A DNA stretch of 64,000 nucleotides from Lycium barbarum (lineage: Eukaryota; Streptophyta; Magnoliopsida; Solanales; Solanaceae), in the NCBI RefSeq assembly GCF_019175385.1, contig NC_083346.1:57503821-57567820 (forward strand), given 5' to 3'. The position numbers and the translations under genes are program-made. Positions 22,721-35,937 of this stretch are shown here, one piece after another. The notes below the pieces were generated by a model. It worked only from the letters and a program-made list of their open reading frames with translations. It was not told where the DNA came from and made no database searches. The number at the start of each line of letters is the position of its first letter. The stretch's first letter is position 1.

Positions 22721-24860
22721 TTGAGCCTCAAAATGCAACATCTTAAGCCTTAAAGTACAACAACAAACTACCTCATTTGAATACATGGAAGCAATGCCCT
22801 CAGAGATGTAGCAACAACCCTTGAGTATAACATTTTGATGTCTCAAAATGACCAGAATGCAATAGTGTTTACCAAAATGCAGTGCCATAGAGTTATACGA
22901 TCTTATGGCCCAGAATTCAAAAGCTTAGAGCTTACTAATGAAACAGCAAAGTAGAACAACAAATCATATTTACACATAAAGAATACTTACCTCACTGCAA
23001 CCAGTGTCTTGCCTTAGAATATAGCAACAAACTTACCAAAATTTGTCTTGAATGTAGTATGGCAGCAACTTATGTAAGTGCATCATTTGAAAGCTACACA
23101 AGTATGGAGGCAGATCTTCCCCAAAGTTGACAGTGACTCAGATCATTTTGGGATTGGGATATTCCCCAAGTCATGCAAAATGGAAGGGGTGAAGGATGAG
23201 TATCAAACAAACAAACAAAAAAGGATTCAAACAAGATACTTTGTTTGTTGAAAATATTTGATTTTGGTTTGAGTTTTACAAACAGGTCCTGGTTGGCACT
23301 GTTTAATTTGAATAGGAGTTGTGGAATTCAATAGTTTCCCTGAACCTTTTTCTATTCTTTCAACAAGAACCTTACTCATTGAAACCAAAAACTGTTGGTA
23401 AAAGGGTTAAGGTGAAGAAACTTGGTTTTGACATAAGTAAGTTGCCATCTTTTTCCATCTTCTTAACCATCTATACATGGCCATGTCTCAATAGTTTTGA
23501 GATGTCCCAAGGATCTAGCTATGTTTAACTAGTAGAAGGAAAACATTCTAACACACAATCAAAGCTTCGGTAGGTTTGCACTAAATTCAACCAAATTAAA
23601 CTTCTAAAAAAAAACAGATTCAGCTTAACAAACAAACTAGCTATTTCATGTTCATGTTAGTCCATTTCCTAGGATCCAAACAAACACTTGAAGTATACTT
23701 ATGGCTGAATCTTGAATCAAATAAAGCAAGGTTAAACTTTATGTTTCAGATTTAGCCTTTAGATAAAAGAAGATGAAAAAGAGTAGTTCACTTTAAAAAA
23801 ATCATTTAGCCTTCCAGAGGACATATTACATGTGATTCGTTGATCATTTAAAGTTCTTAACAAAATAGAAAGAAAACCAAACTGAATCACCCAGAACTTG
23901 AAGTAAAAATTAATCTGCATAATCTACACTTTATCTAATAGACCAAGCCCAATCTCCTAAGATCGATTTTGAACAGACAAAGAGTACTAAAAGTTGTAAA
24001 AGATTCATGTCTTTCACTTCAGATACCAAAAGTAGAATAAAGCTAAAACATTCAAGACCAAATCGACCAAACTAAGCTGAATTTAAACAAACATAAAACT
24101 AGACCAAGCAAATAAGTAGATGAAGAAATCACAAGAACAGAACTAAAAAATGACAGACTAGGGGAAAATTACTTATCTAATCTCAAAACAAAATTTACGA
24201 CTAACTTAACCAACATGAATTTGATGAAACGGCAACACTAAATAAAATTAAAATAAAACTAAGACAAGGAAGAAAATTACCTTTTTACGGAGCAGCGGCG
24301 GGGGCGACGAAAGTTGACGACGAACTAACTTTCACCCAAATAGATTTTCGACGAACCGAATCGACTTCTAAAAATTAAATATGAGCGAGAACTTCCTCGA
24401 AACTCAATGGCTTAGCCGGGTTTCTTAGTGTTCTCACTCTTGGGGTTGTCAAAAACCCCATTGTGGGTATGAAGACCCATTTTCATCTCTGAACTTTTGG
24501 AAAAAAAACCCTTAAAATGAAGAGCAAGGGTTTCTATTTATAGAACCCGAATGGAATATGACCGTTTCCCTTTTAAAAATCAAAATCCCAAACTTCTTCC
24601 AGAAGATAAGTAGAAATTCGTTGAGAAATAAAAGAAAGGGGTACATTATCCTTGAAGGCATGCTGGAATTGTACGTTCACAGAGAAAAATCTATTGCCAA
24701 GCTTAGGGATCGTTTTTTTTTCTTTTGCCCTCATATGCTTTCTACAGGGGAAAAAGGGATTTTGAAATGGAGAGACGGGCTGGATCAGTCCCTTTTAGGC
24801 TTGACCCGGCCAAACTAAGAATAGGGCCAAATTTCGCATATGTGCCCATATATACGTAAC
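22721..24860 (-). other. segment without recognised retroelement sequence; promoter- and leader-like on minus strand
   Basis: About 2.1 kb between the end of E1 and solo LTR A. I see no LTR ends, gag or pol. On the minus strand a TATA box (24534-24542) is followed by a T-rich leader, an ATG that opens a 25-codon frame (MKMGLHTHNGVFDNPKSENT, then four codons to TAA), and a GC-rich stretch ending CGTAAAAAG|GTAATT near 24280, like a 5' splice site. A second donor-like GTGAG|GTAAGTAT lies near 22998. On the plus strand a short frame at 23319-23528 encodes a basic stretch (KPKTVGKRVKVKKLGFDIS) followed by GTAAGTT. It could be a captured or relict host gene 5' region, or chance. I recognise no protein. 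Confidence 0.35.
24534..24542 (-). promoter_or_regulatory. candidate TATA box (minus strand)
   Basis: TATAAATAG on the minus strand, about 60 bp upstream of the 25-codon frame. Copy 2 carries it at 31995-32003. Confidence 0.4.
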
Positions 24861-27800
24861 TGTCAAGACCCAATTTAGGATCGCGCGGGCACTACCTTCC
24901 CCTCTTCGGTAGGCGAACCCTCAATCAATAACATAGAATCAAGTAAAAGCAATTTGAATATTCCAATAACTAAGTATGATTAACAGCGAAAATCAATTAT
25001 CTAATAAACTCCAATATTGAGAGAGTTTACAACCGTTAAATAAATACGACTCTTTTCAAGTTCCCACGACCTGGTCTAGACTAGTACAAGAGCGACTAAA
25101 AGACACGGATTACAATAACACTATAAACCCAGCCTCCATCCCGAAATTAAATGGGAGGAGGCCTTCAGATTAGGCACTGCGCATCTACGAACATGTTGCA
25201 ATCAATCACCTGAAACATTCTACACCCAAAAAGGGTGTAGCAAGAGCAGTATCAGTACAATCAACGTGTACTGAGTAAGCATCATAGGCCGACAATGGTT
25301 AGTAACACATATCAGTAAAAGAATTCACAACTAAACTTGATAGTAACTAAATCAAGTCATAATCCATGTACTGCTCATTCTAACATCCGATTCCTTAAAT
25401 CCTTATCCTTTCCCTAATAATCACAAGAAGAATCCACAACTTTCTTTACAAAATCATATATCATTAGACCTTTCATAGTTGATCTAGAAATCAACCCCTC
25501 GTTATGAATCTTTTATTCTACCACCCTTAGATGCCCAACATACAACTGATCCTATGAACGATCCTCACAATAAGCCAACTAGTAAAATTAAGATAATCGA
25601 AGTCAAGTATACATCATAGCTTAGATAGCATTTAATCCCAATTATGCCAAGTCTCAATGTCTCAATCAAATCCAACATCACAAGTAAACATCAAATCATC
25701 TCAAACAAGACCTAATGCAATGCAATGCAATGCAATGCAATGATGTATGAATACAATGCAATGCCATGCAAATGCGGTGTACACATGTACTCCGAACGGA
25801 AATATCGACGTCTCGGTAGCACAATCAGTGTGACTCGCGAAGTCTAGGTGCCACCCGTCCCACATCTTTGCCCAACAGACAGACAGGACTCCAGATCTTT
25901 GCCTACGGGGGGTTCTCACCGGCACCACTCTGGGGGACCTGCAAAATCCATGCACTCAACGATTCCGGAACTAACATTGGATATCGGCCATGCAATCAAC
26001 GATTCCGAAATGAAACATCGGACATCGGACTCTCACGTCACTCAAGTAAAACAGTTTATCAAGTATCAATTTCACTCAGTCAATGATTCCGGAATGAACA
26101 CCGAACATTAGTCATGCAATCCAGTAAAAAAGTTTTATCAAGCATTAATTTCACTCAGTCAATAATTCCGGAATGAACATCGGACATCAGCCATGTAATC
26201 AAGTAAAAAGAGTTTTATCCATTATGACCAGGATCTCAACAATGTGTCATGAATAGATGAGAATGAGTGCAATGCATGTGTCAACATCAACAGTCTGATC
26301 AATAACACAAGTACTAACAATCGAGTACGCCAAAAATATGCCCGAGTCACAAATACCAACAGTGGGTATGCCAACAATAAACCGAATTACAAGTACCAAC
26401 AGTGGGTACGCCAACAATATTTCCGAATCAAATCGTATACCACCAGTGGGTATGCCAACAGTATCGTAATCAAGATGATAAAATAGAATCCAACATCAAC
26501 CAACAACTTATGGCATTAAGCCAACACAGCAGAACAATCAAGTCACACCATAACGGTGTGGTTAGCCCAAATACATAACAGGTTAATCAAGTCGATACAT
26601 ACTATTACCACTTCCCCTAACTCATCCTAATAGATTAGAACAAGTAATTTCACTTTCTACTCACAATCATTCCTCACAACTCGAACTAGAACTCAGCCCC
26701 AAACTTTGGTACATTTTATCCTTCCATATATCAACTAGGTTCGTCATTAATGGTATAACACGTTAGCCACATATTACGAAATTTCCATTGTGAGACATAA
26801 ATAAATTATGTACCATCCACTACTCCCATGTCACATAAAATCTACCAATTTTCAAGAAAGCACACCAAACAACCTAAGGAGTCTACAGGCCACAAGCCCG
26901 AACACACAAATCACACAACAATCCCATCCTAGGACTCCATCCCAAATCTCCAATTCCTACTCATGCATTCTCCTTCCCTTTAATACACGAATATATAAAA
27001 CTAATCAGAGTCTAACGAAAGAAAGTCGTAACCTACCTGGCAGCCGAGCAGGTGCCACGAACCCACATCTTGTTTCGTCTTTCGAAGCGTCTCCAAAAAA
27101 TCAAACTCTATCACATATGAATTCTATGTAAGAAACCATGAATAATGATACCCATAATGACATATTCTATTCGAGTCAAAAACCCACTCTTTAATTTAGG
27201 AAAAATGGGTCTCAAGGCCAAAACGAGAGTCAAAATACCAATTTCAATACCAAAAGGTCAAAACCCTTTATTATAATTATAGAAATACTCAATTAATTCT
27301 CAAAATCATCATTTATATGAAAATCCCCAAATTTGGATCTAAGAACCCTAACTTTGATCCCTAAATTTTATCACTAAAATGGAAGAAACATGTTTACCTA
27401 GTTTATAATCATCAAATCCATGCTTATGAAGCTATCCCAACCAATAATACATGATTCTAACGCCAAGAACCCATTAGGGAGAAAACCCATAAAAACCCTT
27501 CTTTTGATCTTAAGCCTTTTTATGGAAAATAGGAATCTAGCTAGTTTGTTCCCAACATATTCAAGCATATTCAACATTAATCTTACTATTTAGGAAGATT
27601 CTAGAAACCAAAAATGATTTAGAACTTAACTCAAGACCCCATTTGAAGACTCGTTAGATTCTATGGAACTAGATTATGCTAGATGATTAAGAGAGGTTAA
27701 TGAAACCATAATAAGGTAGGAATGTTACCTTAGGGAAGGAATCACTTGAAAACCCTCCAATTCGCCTCCGCAAAGCTCTCAAGTAGGAATATAAATAATT

Positions 27801-28210
27801 ACTAGGGTTTTGGGGTTTTAAACTTATAAGACTGCTCGTCGACCGCTCCAGCGATCGAGACACCGCCCCAACGGCTGGGCAAACCACTACAACAGTCAAG
27901 GCTAGGACTCCACTTACCATTGCAGCGGTAATCACACTGCCACAGCAGTGCCGCTACAGCGGACACTAGACACTATTTGATCCGATTTTTCGACTAGTTC
28001 CCGAGGCTGTCTGCTCATATACCATACATATAGACACACATAAAAACACTCTACGAATGCGCCTAAGGCCTTGGAATTCCCAACGGAGATCTCATTGACC
28101 ATGTCATCTTTGGGTCAACTCTTTTTCACTTTAAGTCTATATTTCACAAAGGTTTCCCGAATCCCCATCTAGACACCTCGAGAAACGTGCCAATGATTCT
28201 CTCGGATCAA
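24861..28210 (-). mobile_element. solo LTR A, copy 1, truncated by duplication breakpoint
   Basis: Starts TGTCAAGACCC at 24861 after TSD half GTAAC. It lacks the last 72 bp that copy 2 has (35666-35737). See 32321-35737 for the complete version. Confidence 0.92.
25220..25274 (-). other. LTR double hairpin, variant form (solo LTR A)
   Basis: TCAGTAC 25252-25258 / GTACTGA 25268-25274 with a 9-nt loop. The neighbouring second stem is CTACACCC 25220-25227 / GGGTGTAG 25233-25240, perfect but unrelated in sequence to the second stem of the other families. Copy 2: 32680-32734. Confidence 0.7.
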
Positions 28211-29476
28211 AAATACTTTTATATACATATGCCTCTCGACCATCAAAATAATATATATACATAATAACCTCTCGTGAGACCATCTAACCCACCCTGCGTA
28301 TCTATGAGCCTCTACTGGAGTGCTAAACATAAGGATGGGATAAGACCCCATCATGCCCAAAATACATATACACAAAAGAATCATCATAAGCACCTCCGAA
28401 CAATGGAGTGCTCTCAATCAGCTACTGGCTTCTACGAATCTGGATCAAGCTCACCTTCCTGTCTACCTGTGGGCATGAACACAGCGTCCACAGAAAACGG
28501 ACATCAGTACGAACACTGTACTGAGTATGAGAGGCATAAACAATGAAAAAAGACAATGATACAAAGGGAGATATCAATATGGAACATCTATATCTGACTG
28601 TCAAGTACAAAGGAAATAATGCATGCTGGTTTACTCATAATCATCATCATGTCATGTATGCATAAATGTTTAAGATGCCCGTCCATATAGGTACGGTGTG
28701 ATAATCATAGCATTAGCCTGCGTCCAGGCCTCTCGCGTCCGGGTTATCATCTCATGCCGCCCACTAGTGGTGTCTGTCCATGCCATTTGGCCATGGTGTA
28801 TAGCTGCCCGCCTTAGCGGTGACTGCCCGGCCATATAGGCGCAGTGTAATATCATCATCATAACATGCTTATCTTATCATAGTACATGCATAAGGCTCAA
28901 AATCAACTACACTTTATCGGGGTGACGTAAGGTCGTGATCCCCCGATTTCATTATAGAGTAGTCATTGACATTCTGCCTCACCTTGAAGGAATTAGCACA
29001 AAAGGTGAGTGTAAGCAATAAATAACATCATTAACATTATAGAATCATCATCTCATATCTCTTATCTTATATGCTATTCATAGATATAGGCTTTTAGCTT
29101 TCCGGAATATAGGAACTCACGAAGAGGAAAGAAAATCATGCTAGAAGATTCATGCCATTAGAAAGAAAGGACTAGCCTCACATACTTTTGACGTCTAACT
29201 AAGCTCGCTTGCTTGTTCTCTTCCGATATCACGTTTCTACCTTCAAGAGAGAATTCGCACTAAAGTTAGTTAATTCGACTGTAAGAACACGTGACTATTT
29301 CTAGGGAAAATTGGGCAGCACTTCCTTCGTCAAACTTCTTTCTTTACGTCTATCGTCTTCAAGTCTCGATTAAGATCATCAAATGTTATCTCTTACTTAT
29401 CAAGTCATCGTGTATTTCATGCCCTTGGCTAGCTTATTCACTGTACGCTAACGGGGAAAATTTCCAAGGTGTTACA
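28211..29476 (-). mobile_element. orphan E2 LTR copy (duplication)
   Basis: Duplicate of 20801-22066. It lacks the 143 bp nearest the E2 interior and is not attached to any internal region, so it is a by-product of the tandem duplication, not a separate insertion. Confidence 0.93.
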
Positions 29477-29907
29477 ATTGCATAGGTATGTATGTGGATA
29501 TATGAAATGGTTCTCCTAGAAAAAGAGTAAGTAAGTACGAGGATTGTCTTAAGAAGTACTATGAGGTATGAGCGCTTCCTGTATCTTACGTTATTCATTA
29601 TGTTTTTTTTTTATCATATTACTATTCATGCCTTACATACTCAGTACATTGCTCGTACTGACGTCCTTTCTTGTGGACGCTGCATTCATGCCCGTAGGGA
29701 GACAACCCAGATTATTAAGAGCTCATCAGCAGAGTCTCAGGAGCGCTCCACTTATTTCGGAGCAGCAATCTATTGGTATCCTCCTTTTGTGTATATATCT
29801 TGGGCATGATGGGGTCCTGTCCTGTCTTTATAATTTCCAGTACTCCAGATAGAGGCTTGTAGACATGTGTGGATAGTTAGAAGTTTCATGACTCCATTAG
29901 TGTATAT

Positions 29908-29997
<90 letters not shown>

Positions 29998-30181
29998 TAT
30001 GAGATGAAGTTGATGATTATCGTGTAAATGAGTCTCATTGGGAGAATTTATACCCGTACATGTTATGATAATTGAGATTTAGATATGTGGTCCACCGAGA
30101 TAGATGGGAGGAAGCATGATAGTTGGTGCTGCGTAGGCTAGCTCCGGGTCCCCGTCATGGCCCTCAGGTTGGGTCGTCACA
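29477..30181 (+). mobile_element. orphan end of E1 3' LTR (duplication)
   Basis: Duplicate of 22067-22720, longer by 51 bp because of the AT run and one extra T in a T tract. Confidence 0.93.
29911..29994. repeat. (AT)42 microsatellite, long allele
   Basis: 84 bp of pure AT at the locus that has about 34 bp in copy 1. Confidence 0.97.
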
Positions 30182-32320
30182 TTGAGCCTCAAAATGCAAC
30201 ATCTTAAGCCTTAAAGTACAACAACAAACTACCTCATTTGAATACATGGAAGCAATGCCCTCAGAGATGTAGCAACAACCCTTGAGTATAACATTTTGAT
30301 GTCTCAAAATGACCAGAATGCAATAGTGTTTACCAAAATGCAGTGCCATAGAGTTATACGATCTTATGGCCCAGAATTCAAAAGCTTAGAGCTTACTAAT
30401 GAAACAGCAAAGTAGAACAACAAATCATATTTACACATAAAGAATACTTACCTCACTGCAACCAGTGTCTTGCCTTAGAATATAGCAACAAACTTACCAA
30501 AATTTGTCTTGAATGTAGTATGGCAGCAACTTATGTAAGTGCATCATTTGAAAGCTACACAAGTATGGAGGCAGATCTTCCCCAAAGTTGACAGTGACTC
30601 AGATCATTTTGGGATTGGGATATTCCCCAAGTCATGCAAAATGGAAGGGGTGAAGGATGAGTATCAAACAAACAAACAAAAAAGGATTCAAACAAGATAC
30701 TTTGTTTGTTGAAAATATTTGATTTTGGTTTGAGTTTTACAAACAGGTCCTGGTTGGCACTGTTTAATTTGAATAGGAGTTGTGGAATTCAATAGTTTCC
30801 CTGAACCTTTTTCTATTCTTTCAACAAGAACCTTACTCATTGAAACCAAAAACTGTTGGTAAAAGGGTTAAGGTGAAGAAACTTGGTTTTGACATAAGTA
30901 AGTTGCCATCTTTTTCCATCTTCTTAACCATCTATACATGGCCATGTCTCAATAGTTTTGAGATGTCCCAAGGATCTAGCTATGTTTAACTAGTAGAAGG
31001 AAAACATTCTAACACACAATCAAAGCTTCGGCAGGTTTGCACTAAATTCAACCAAATTAAACTTCTAAAAAAAAACAGATTCAGCTTAACAAACAAACTA
31101 GCTATTTCATGTTCATGTTAGTCCATTTCCTAGGATCCAAACAAACACTTGAAGTATACTTATGGCTGAATCTTGGATCAAATAAAGCAAGGTTAAACTT
31201 TATGTTTCAGATTTAGCCTTTAGATAAAAGAAGATGAAAAAGAGTAGTTCACTTTAAAAAAATCATTTAGCCTTCCAGAGGACATATTACATGTGATTCG
31301 TTGATCATTTAAAGTTCTTAACAAAATAGAAAGAAAACCAAACTGAATCACCCAGAACTTGAAGTAAAAATTAATCTGCATAATCTACACTTTATCTAAT
31401 AGACCAAGCCCAATCTCCTAAGATCGATTTTGAACAGACAAAGAGTACTAAAAGCTGTAAAAGATTCATGTCTTTCACTTCAGATACCAAAAGTAGAATA
31501 AAGCTAAAACATTCAAGACCAAATCGACCAAACTAAGCTGAATTTAAACAAACATAAAACTAGACCAAGCAAATAAGTAGATGAAGAAATCACAAGAACA
31601 GAACTAAAAAATGACAGACTAGGGGAAAATTACTTATCTAATCTCAAAACAAAATTTACGACTAACTTAACCAACATGAATTTGATGAAACGGCAACACT
31701 AAATAAAATTAAAATAAAACTAAGACAAGGAAGAAAATTACCTTTTTACGGAGCAGCGGCGGGGGCGACGAAAGTTGACGACGAACTAACTTTCACCCAA
31801 ATAGATTTTCGACGAACCGAATCGACTTCTAAAAATTAAATATGAGCGACAACTTCCTCGAAACTCAATGGCTTAGCCGGGTTTCTTAGTGTTCTCACTC
31901 TTGGGGTTGTCAAAAACCCCATTGTGGGTATGAAGACCCATTTTCATCTCTGAACTTTTGGAAAAAAAACCCTTAAAATGAAGAGCAAGGGTTTCTATTT
32001 ATAGAACCCGAATGGAATATGACCGTTTCCCTTTTAAAAATCAAAATCCCAAACTTCTTCCAGAAGATAAGTAGAAATCCGTTGAGAAATAAAAGAAAAG
32101 GGTACATTATCCTTGAAGGCATGCTGGAATTGTACGTTCACAGAGAAAAATCTATTGCCAAGCTTAGGGATCGTTTTTTTTCTTTTGCCCTCATATGCTT
32201 TCTACAGGGGAAAAAGGGATTTTGAAATGGAGAGACGGGCTGGATCAGTCCCTTTTAGGCTTGACCCGGCCAAACTAAGAATAGGGCTAAATTTCGCATA
32301 TGTGCCCATATATACGTAAC
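30182..32320 (-). other. second copy of the promoter- and leader-like segment
   Basis: Duplicate of 22721-24860, with the TATA box, 25-codon frame and donor-like sites all kept. Differences seen include 31031 (C for T), 31850 region (GACAAC for GAGAAC) and one T fewer in the T run near 32174. Confidence 0.35.
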
Positions 32321-35300
32321 TGTCAAGACCCAATTTAGGATCGCGCGGGCACTACCTTCCCCTCTTCGGTAGGCGAACCCTCAATCAATAACATAGAATC
32401 AAGTAAAAGCAATTTGAATATTCCAATAACTAAGTATGATTAACAGCGAAAATCAATTATCTAATAAACTCCAATATTGAGAGAGTTTACAACCGTTAAA
32501 TAAATACGACTCTTTTCAAGTTCCCACGACCTGGTCTAGACTAGTACAAGAGCGACTAAAAGACACGGATTACAATAACACTATAAACCCAGCCTCCATC
32601 CCGAAATTAAATGGGAGGAGGCCTTCAGATTAGGCACTGCGCATCTACGAACATGTTGCAATCAATCACCTGAAACATTCTACACCCAAAAAGGGTGTAG
32701 CAAGAGCAGTATCAGTACAATCAACGTGTACTGAGTAAGCATCATAGGCCGACAATGGTTAGTAACACATATCAGTAAAAGAATTCACAACTAAACTTGA
32801 TAGTAACTAAATCAAGTCATAATCCATGTACTGCTCATTCTAACATCCGATTCCTTAAATCCTTATCCTTTCCCTAATAATCACAAGAAGAATCCACAAC
32901 TTTCTTTACAAAATCATATATCATTAGACCTTTCATAGTTGATCTAGAAATCAACCCCTCGTTATGAATCTTTTATTCTACCACCCTTAGATGCCCAACA
33001 TACAACTGATCCTATGAACGATCCTCACAATAAGCCAACTAGTAAAATTAAGATAATCGAAGTCAAGTATACATCATAGCTTAGATAGCATTTAATCCCA
33101 ATTATGCCAAGTCTCAATGTCTCAATCAAATCCAACATCACAAGTAAACATCAAATCATCTCAAACAAGACCTAATGCAATGCAATGCAATGCAATGATG
33201 TATGAATACAATGCAATGCCATGCAAATGCGGTGTACACATGTACTCCGAACGGAAATATCGACGTCTCGGTAGCACAATCAGTGTGACTCGCGAAGTCT
33301 AGGTGCCACCCGTCCCACATCTTTGCCCAACAGACAGACAGGACTCCAGATCTTTGCCTACGGGGGGTTCTCACCGGCACCACTCTGGGGGACCTGCAAA
33401 ATCCATGCACTCAACGATTCCGGAACTAACATTGGATATCGGCCATGCAATCAACGATTCCGAAATGAAACATCGGACATCGGACTCTCACGTCACTCAA
33501 GTAAAACAGTTTATCAAGTATCAATTTCACTCAGTCAATGATTCCGGAATGAACACCGAACATTAGTCATGCAATCCAGTAAAAAAGTTTTATCAAGCAT
33601 TAATTTCACTCAGTCAATAATTCCGGAATGAACATCGGACATCAGCCATGTAATCAAGTAAAAAGAGTTTTATCCATTATGACCAGGATCTCAACAATGT
33701 GTCATGAATAGATGAGAATGAGTGCAATGCATGTGTCAACATCAACAGTCTGATCAATAACACAAGTACTAACAATCGAGTACGCCAAAAATATGCCCGA
33801 GTCACAAATACCAACAGTGGGTATGCCAACAATAAACCGAATTACAAGTACCAACAGTGGGTACGCCAACAATATTTCCGAATCAAATCGTATACCACCA
33901 GTGGGTATGCCAACAGTATCGTAATCAAGATGATAAAATAGAATCCAACATCAACCAACAACTTATGGCATTAAGCCAACACAGCAGAACAATCAAGTCA
34001 CACCATAACGGTGTGGTTAGCCCAAATACATAACAGGTTAATCAAGTCGATACATACTATTACCACTTCCCCTAACTCATCCTAATAGATTAGAACAAGT
34101 AATTTCACTTTCTACTCACAATCATTCCTCACAACTCGAACTAGAACTCAGCCCCAAACTTTGGTACATTTTATCCTTCCATATATCAACTAGGTTCGTC
34201 ATTAATGGTATAACACGTTAGCCACATATTACGAAATTTCCATTGTGAGACATAAATAAATTATGTACCATCCACTACTCCCATGTCACATAAAATCTAC
34301 CAATTTTCAAGAAAGCACACCAAACAACCTAAGGAGTCTACAGGCCACAAGCCCGAACACACAAATCACACAACAATCCCATCCTAGGACTCCATCCCAA
34401 ATCTCCAATTCCTACTCATGCATTCTCCTTCCCTTTAATACACGAATATATAAAACTAATCAGAGTCTAACGAAAGAAAGTCGTAACCTACCTGGCAGCC
34501 GAGCAGGTGCCACGAACCCACATCTTGTTTCGTCTTTCGAAGCGTCTCCAAAAAATCAAACTCTATCACATATGAATTCTATGTAAGAAACCATGAATAA
34601 TGATACCCATAATGACATATTCTATTCGAGTCAAAAACCCACTCTTTAATTTAGGAAAAATGGGTCTCAAGGCCAAAACGAGAGTCAAAATACCAATTTC
34701 AATACCAAAAGATCAAAACCCTTTATTATAATTATAGAAATACTCAATTAATTCTCAAAATCATCATTTATATGAAAATCCCCAAATTTGGATCTAAGAA
34801 CCCTAACTTTGATCCCTAAATTTTATCACTAAAATGGAAGTAACATGTTTACCTAGTTTATAATCATCAAATCCATGCTTATGAAGCTATCCCAACCAAT
34901 AATACACGATTCTAACGCCAAGAACCCATTAGGGAGAAAACCCATAAAAACCCTTCTTTTGATCTTAAGCCTTTTTATGGAAAATAGGAATCTAGCTAGT
35001 TTGTTCCCAACATATTCAAGCATATTCAACATTAATCTTACTATTTAGGAAGATTCTAGAAACCAAAAATGATTTAGAACTTAACTCAAGACCCCATTTG
35101 AAGACTCGTTAGATTCTATGGAACTAGATTATGCTAGATGATTAAGAGAGGTTAATGAAACCATAATAAGGTAGGAATGTTACCTTAGGGAAGGAATCAC
35201 TTGAAAACCCTCCAATTCGCCTCCGCAAAGCTCTCAAGTAGGAATATAAATAATTACTAGGGTTTTGGGGTTTTAAACTTATAAGACTGCTCGTCGACCG

Positions 35301-35737
35301 CTCCAGCGATCGAGACACCGCCCCAACGGCTGGGCAAACCACTACAACAGTCAAGGCTAGGACTCCACTTACCATTGCAGCGGTAATCACACTGCCACAG
35401 CAGTGCCGCTACAGCGGACACTAGACACTATTTGATCCGATTTTTCGACTAGTTCCCGAGGCTGTCTGCTCATATACCATACATATAGACACACATAAAA
35501 ACACTCTACGAATGCGCCTAAGGCCTTGGAATTCCCAACGGAGATCTCATTGACCATGTCATCTTTGGGTCAACTCTTTTTCACTTTAAGTCTATATTTC
35601 ACAAAGGTTTCCCGAATCCCCATCTAGACACCTCGAGAAACGTGCCAATGATTCTCTCGGGTCAAAAATGAGCTAATCACTGCTCGAAAAAGGGCAAAAA
35701 TACCGAAAAGGCTATAACGACCAAACGGGTCATTACA
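32321..35737 (-). mobile_element. solo LTR A, complete copy
   Basis: TGTCAAGACCC at 32321 to GGTCATTACA at 35737 (3417 bp), so minus orientation (TGTAATGACC...GGTCTTGACA). TSD GTAAC at 32316-32320 and 35738-35742. Contents: (AATGC)n run, GC-rich repeats with ATTCCGGAATGAACATCGG units (about 33410-33640), three GTACCAACAGTGGGTACGCC-like units (about 33810-33915), and a GC-rich block at 35290-35425. A related plus-strand fragment lies at about 52191-55175. Confidence 0.94.
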
Positions 35738-35937
35738 GTAACGTATATCATTAGTGTATACATGCATATATATGTGGCATATATACGACATTTTAAGAAG
35801 CTGATAAATACCACAAGTGTAAAATAAAAGTACCTTCATTTGTCTCACATTAATTAAATTGAAACTAGGCTAAATTCCTCAAAACATACTTAAACTTTAT
35901 TTTAAAACTTAAAGATACCCAAAATAAACCGCTTGTT

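Larger units (their letters stand above)
20801..28210. repeat. tandem duplication, copy 1 (7410 bp)
   Basis: Starts AAATACTTTT inside the E2 5' LTR and ends GATCAA inside solo LTR A. The whole block is repeated immediately to the right. I found only about a dozen single-base differences plus four simple-repeat length differences. Content: E2 LTR part, E1 LTR end, the non-LTR segment and most of solo LTR A. Confidence 0.95.
28211..35665. repeat. tandem duplication, copy 2 (7455 bp)
   Basis: Second copy of the 7.4-kb block. The 45-bp length difference is fully explained by +50 in an (AT)n run, +1 and -1 in two T runs, and -5 in an (AATGC)n run. At the junction the two breakpoints share AAAT, a 4-bp microhomology. 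The right breakpoint lies 72 bp before the end of solo LTR A, which is complete only in this copy. Confidence 0.95.

Noticed and set aside
23319..23528. 69-codon frame with a basic stretch as a host exon
   Set aside because: Not annotated as a gene: no recognised family, opposite strand to the promoter-like features, and the start is arbitrary. Kept only as a remark on the segment.
27687..27935. 82-codon minus-strand frame with a hydrophobic start (and its copy at 35142-35390)
   Set aside because: Falls in the GC-rich block of LTR A; the hydrophobic look comes from the repeat, and both copies are simply duplicates.
20801..35665. Duplication as an independent second insertion of the same elements
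   Set aside because: The copies share identical nested boundaries, TSDs and the non-LTR segment, so it is one block duplication, not repeated insertion.
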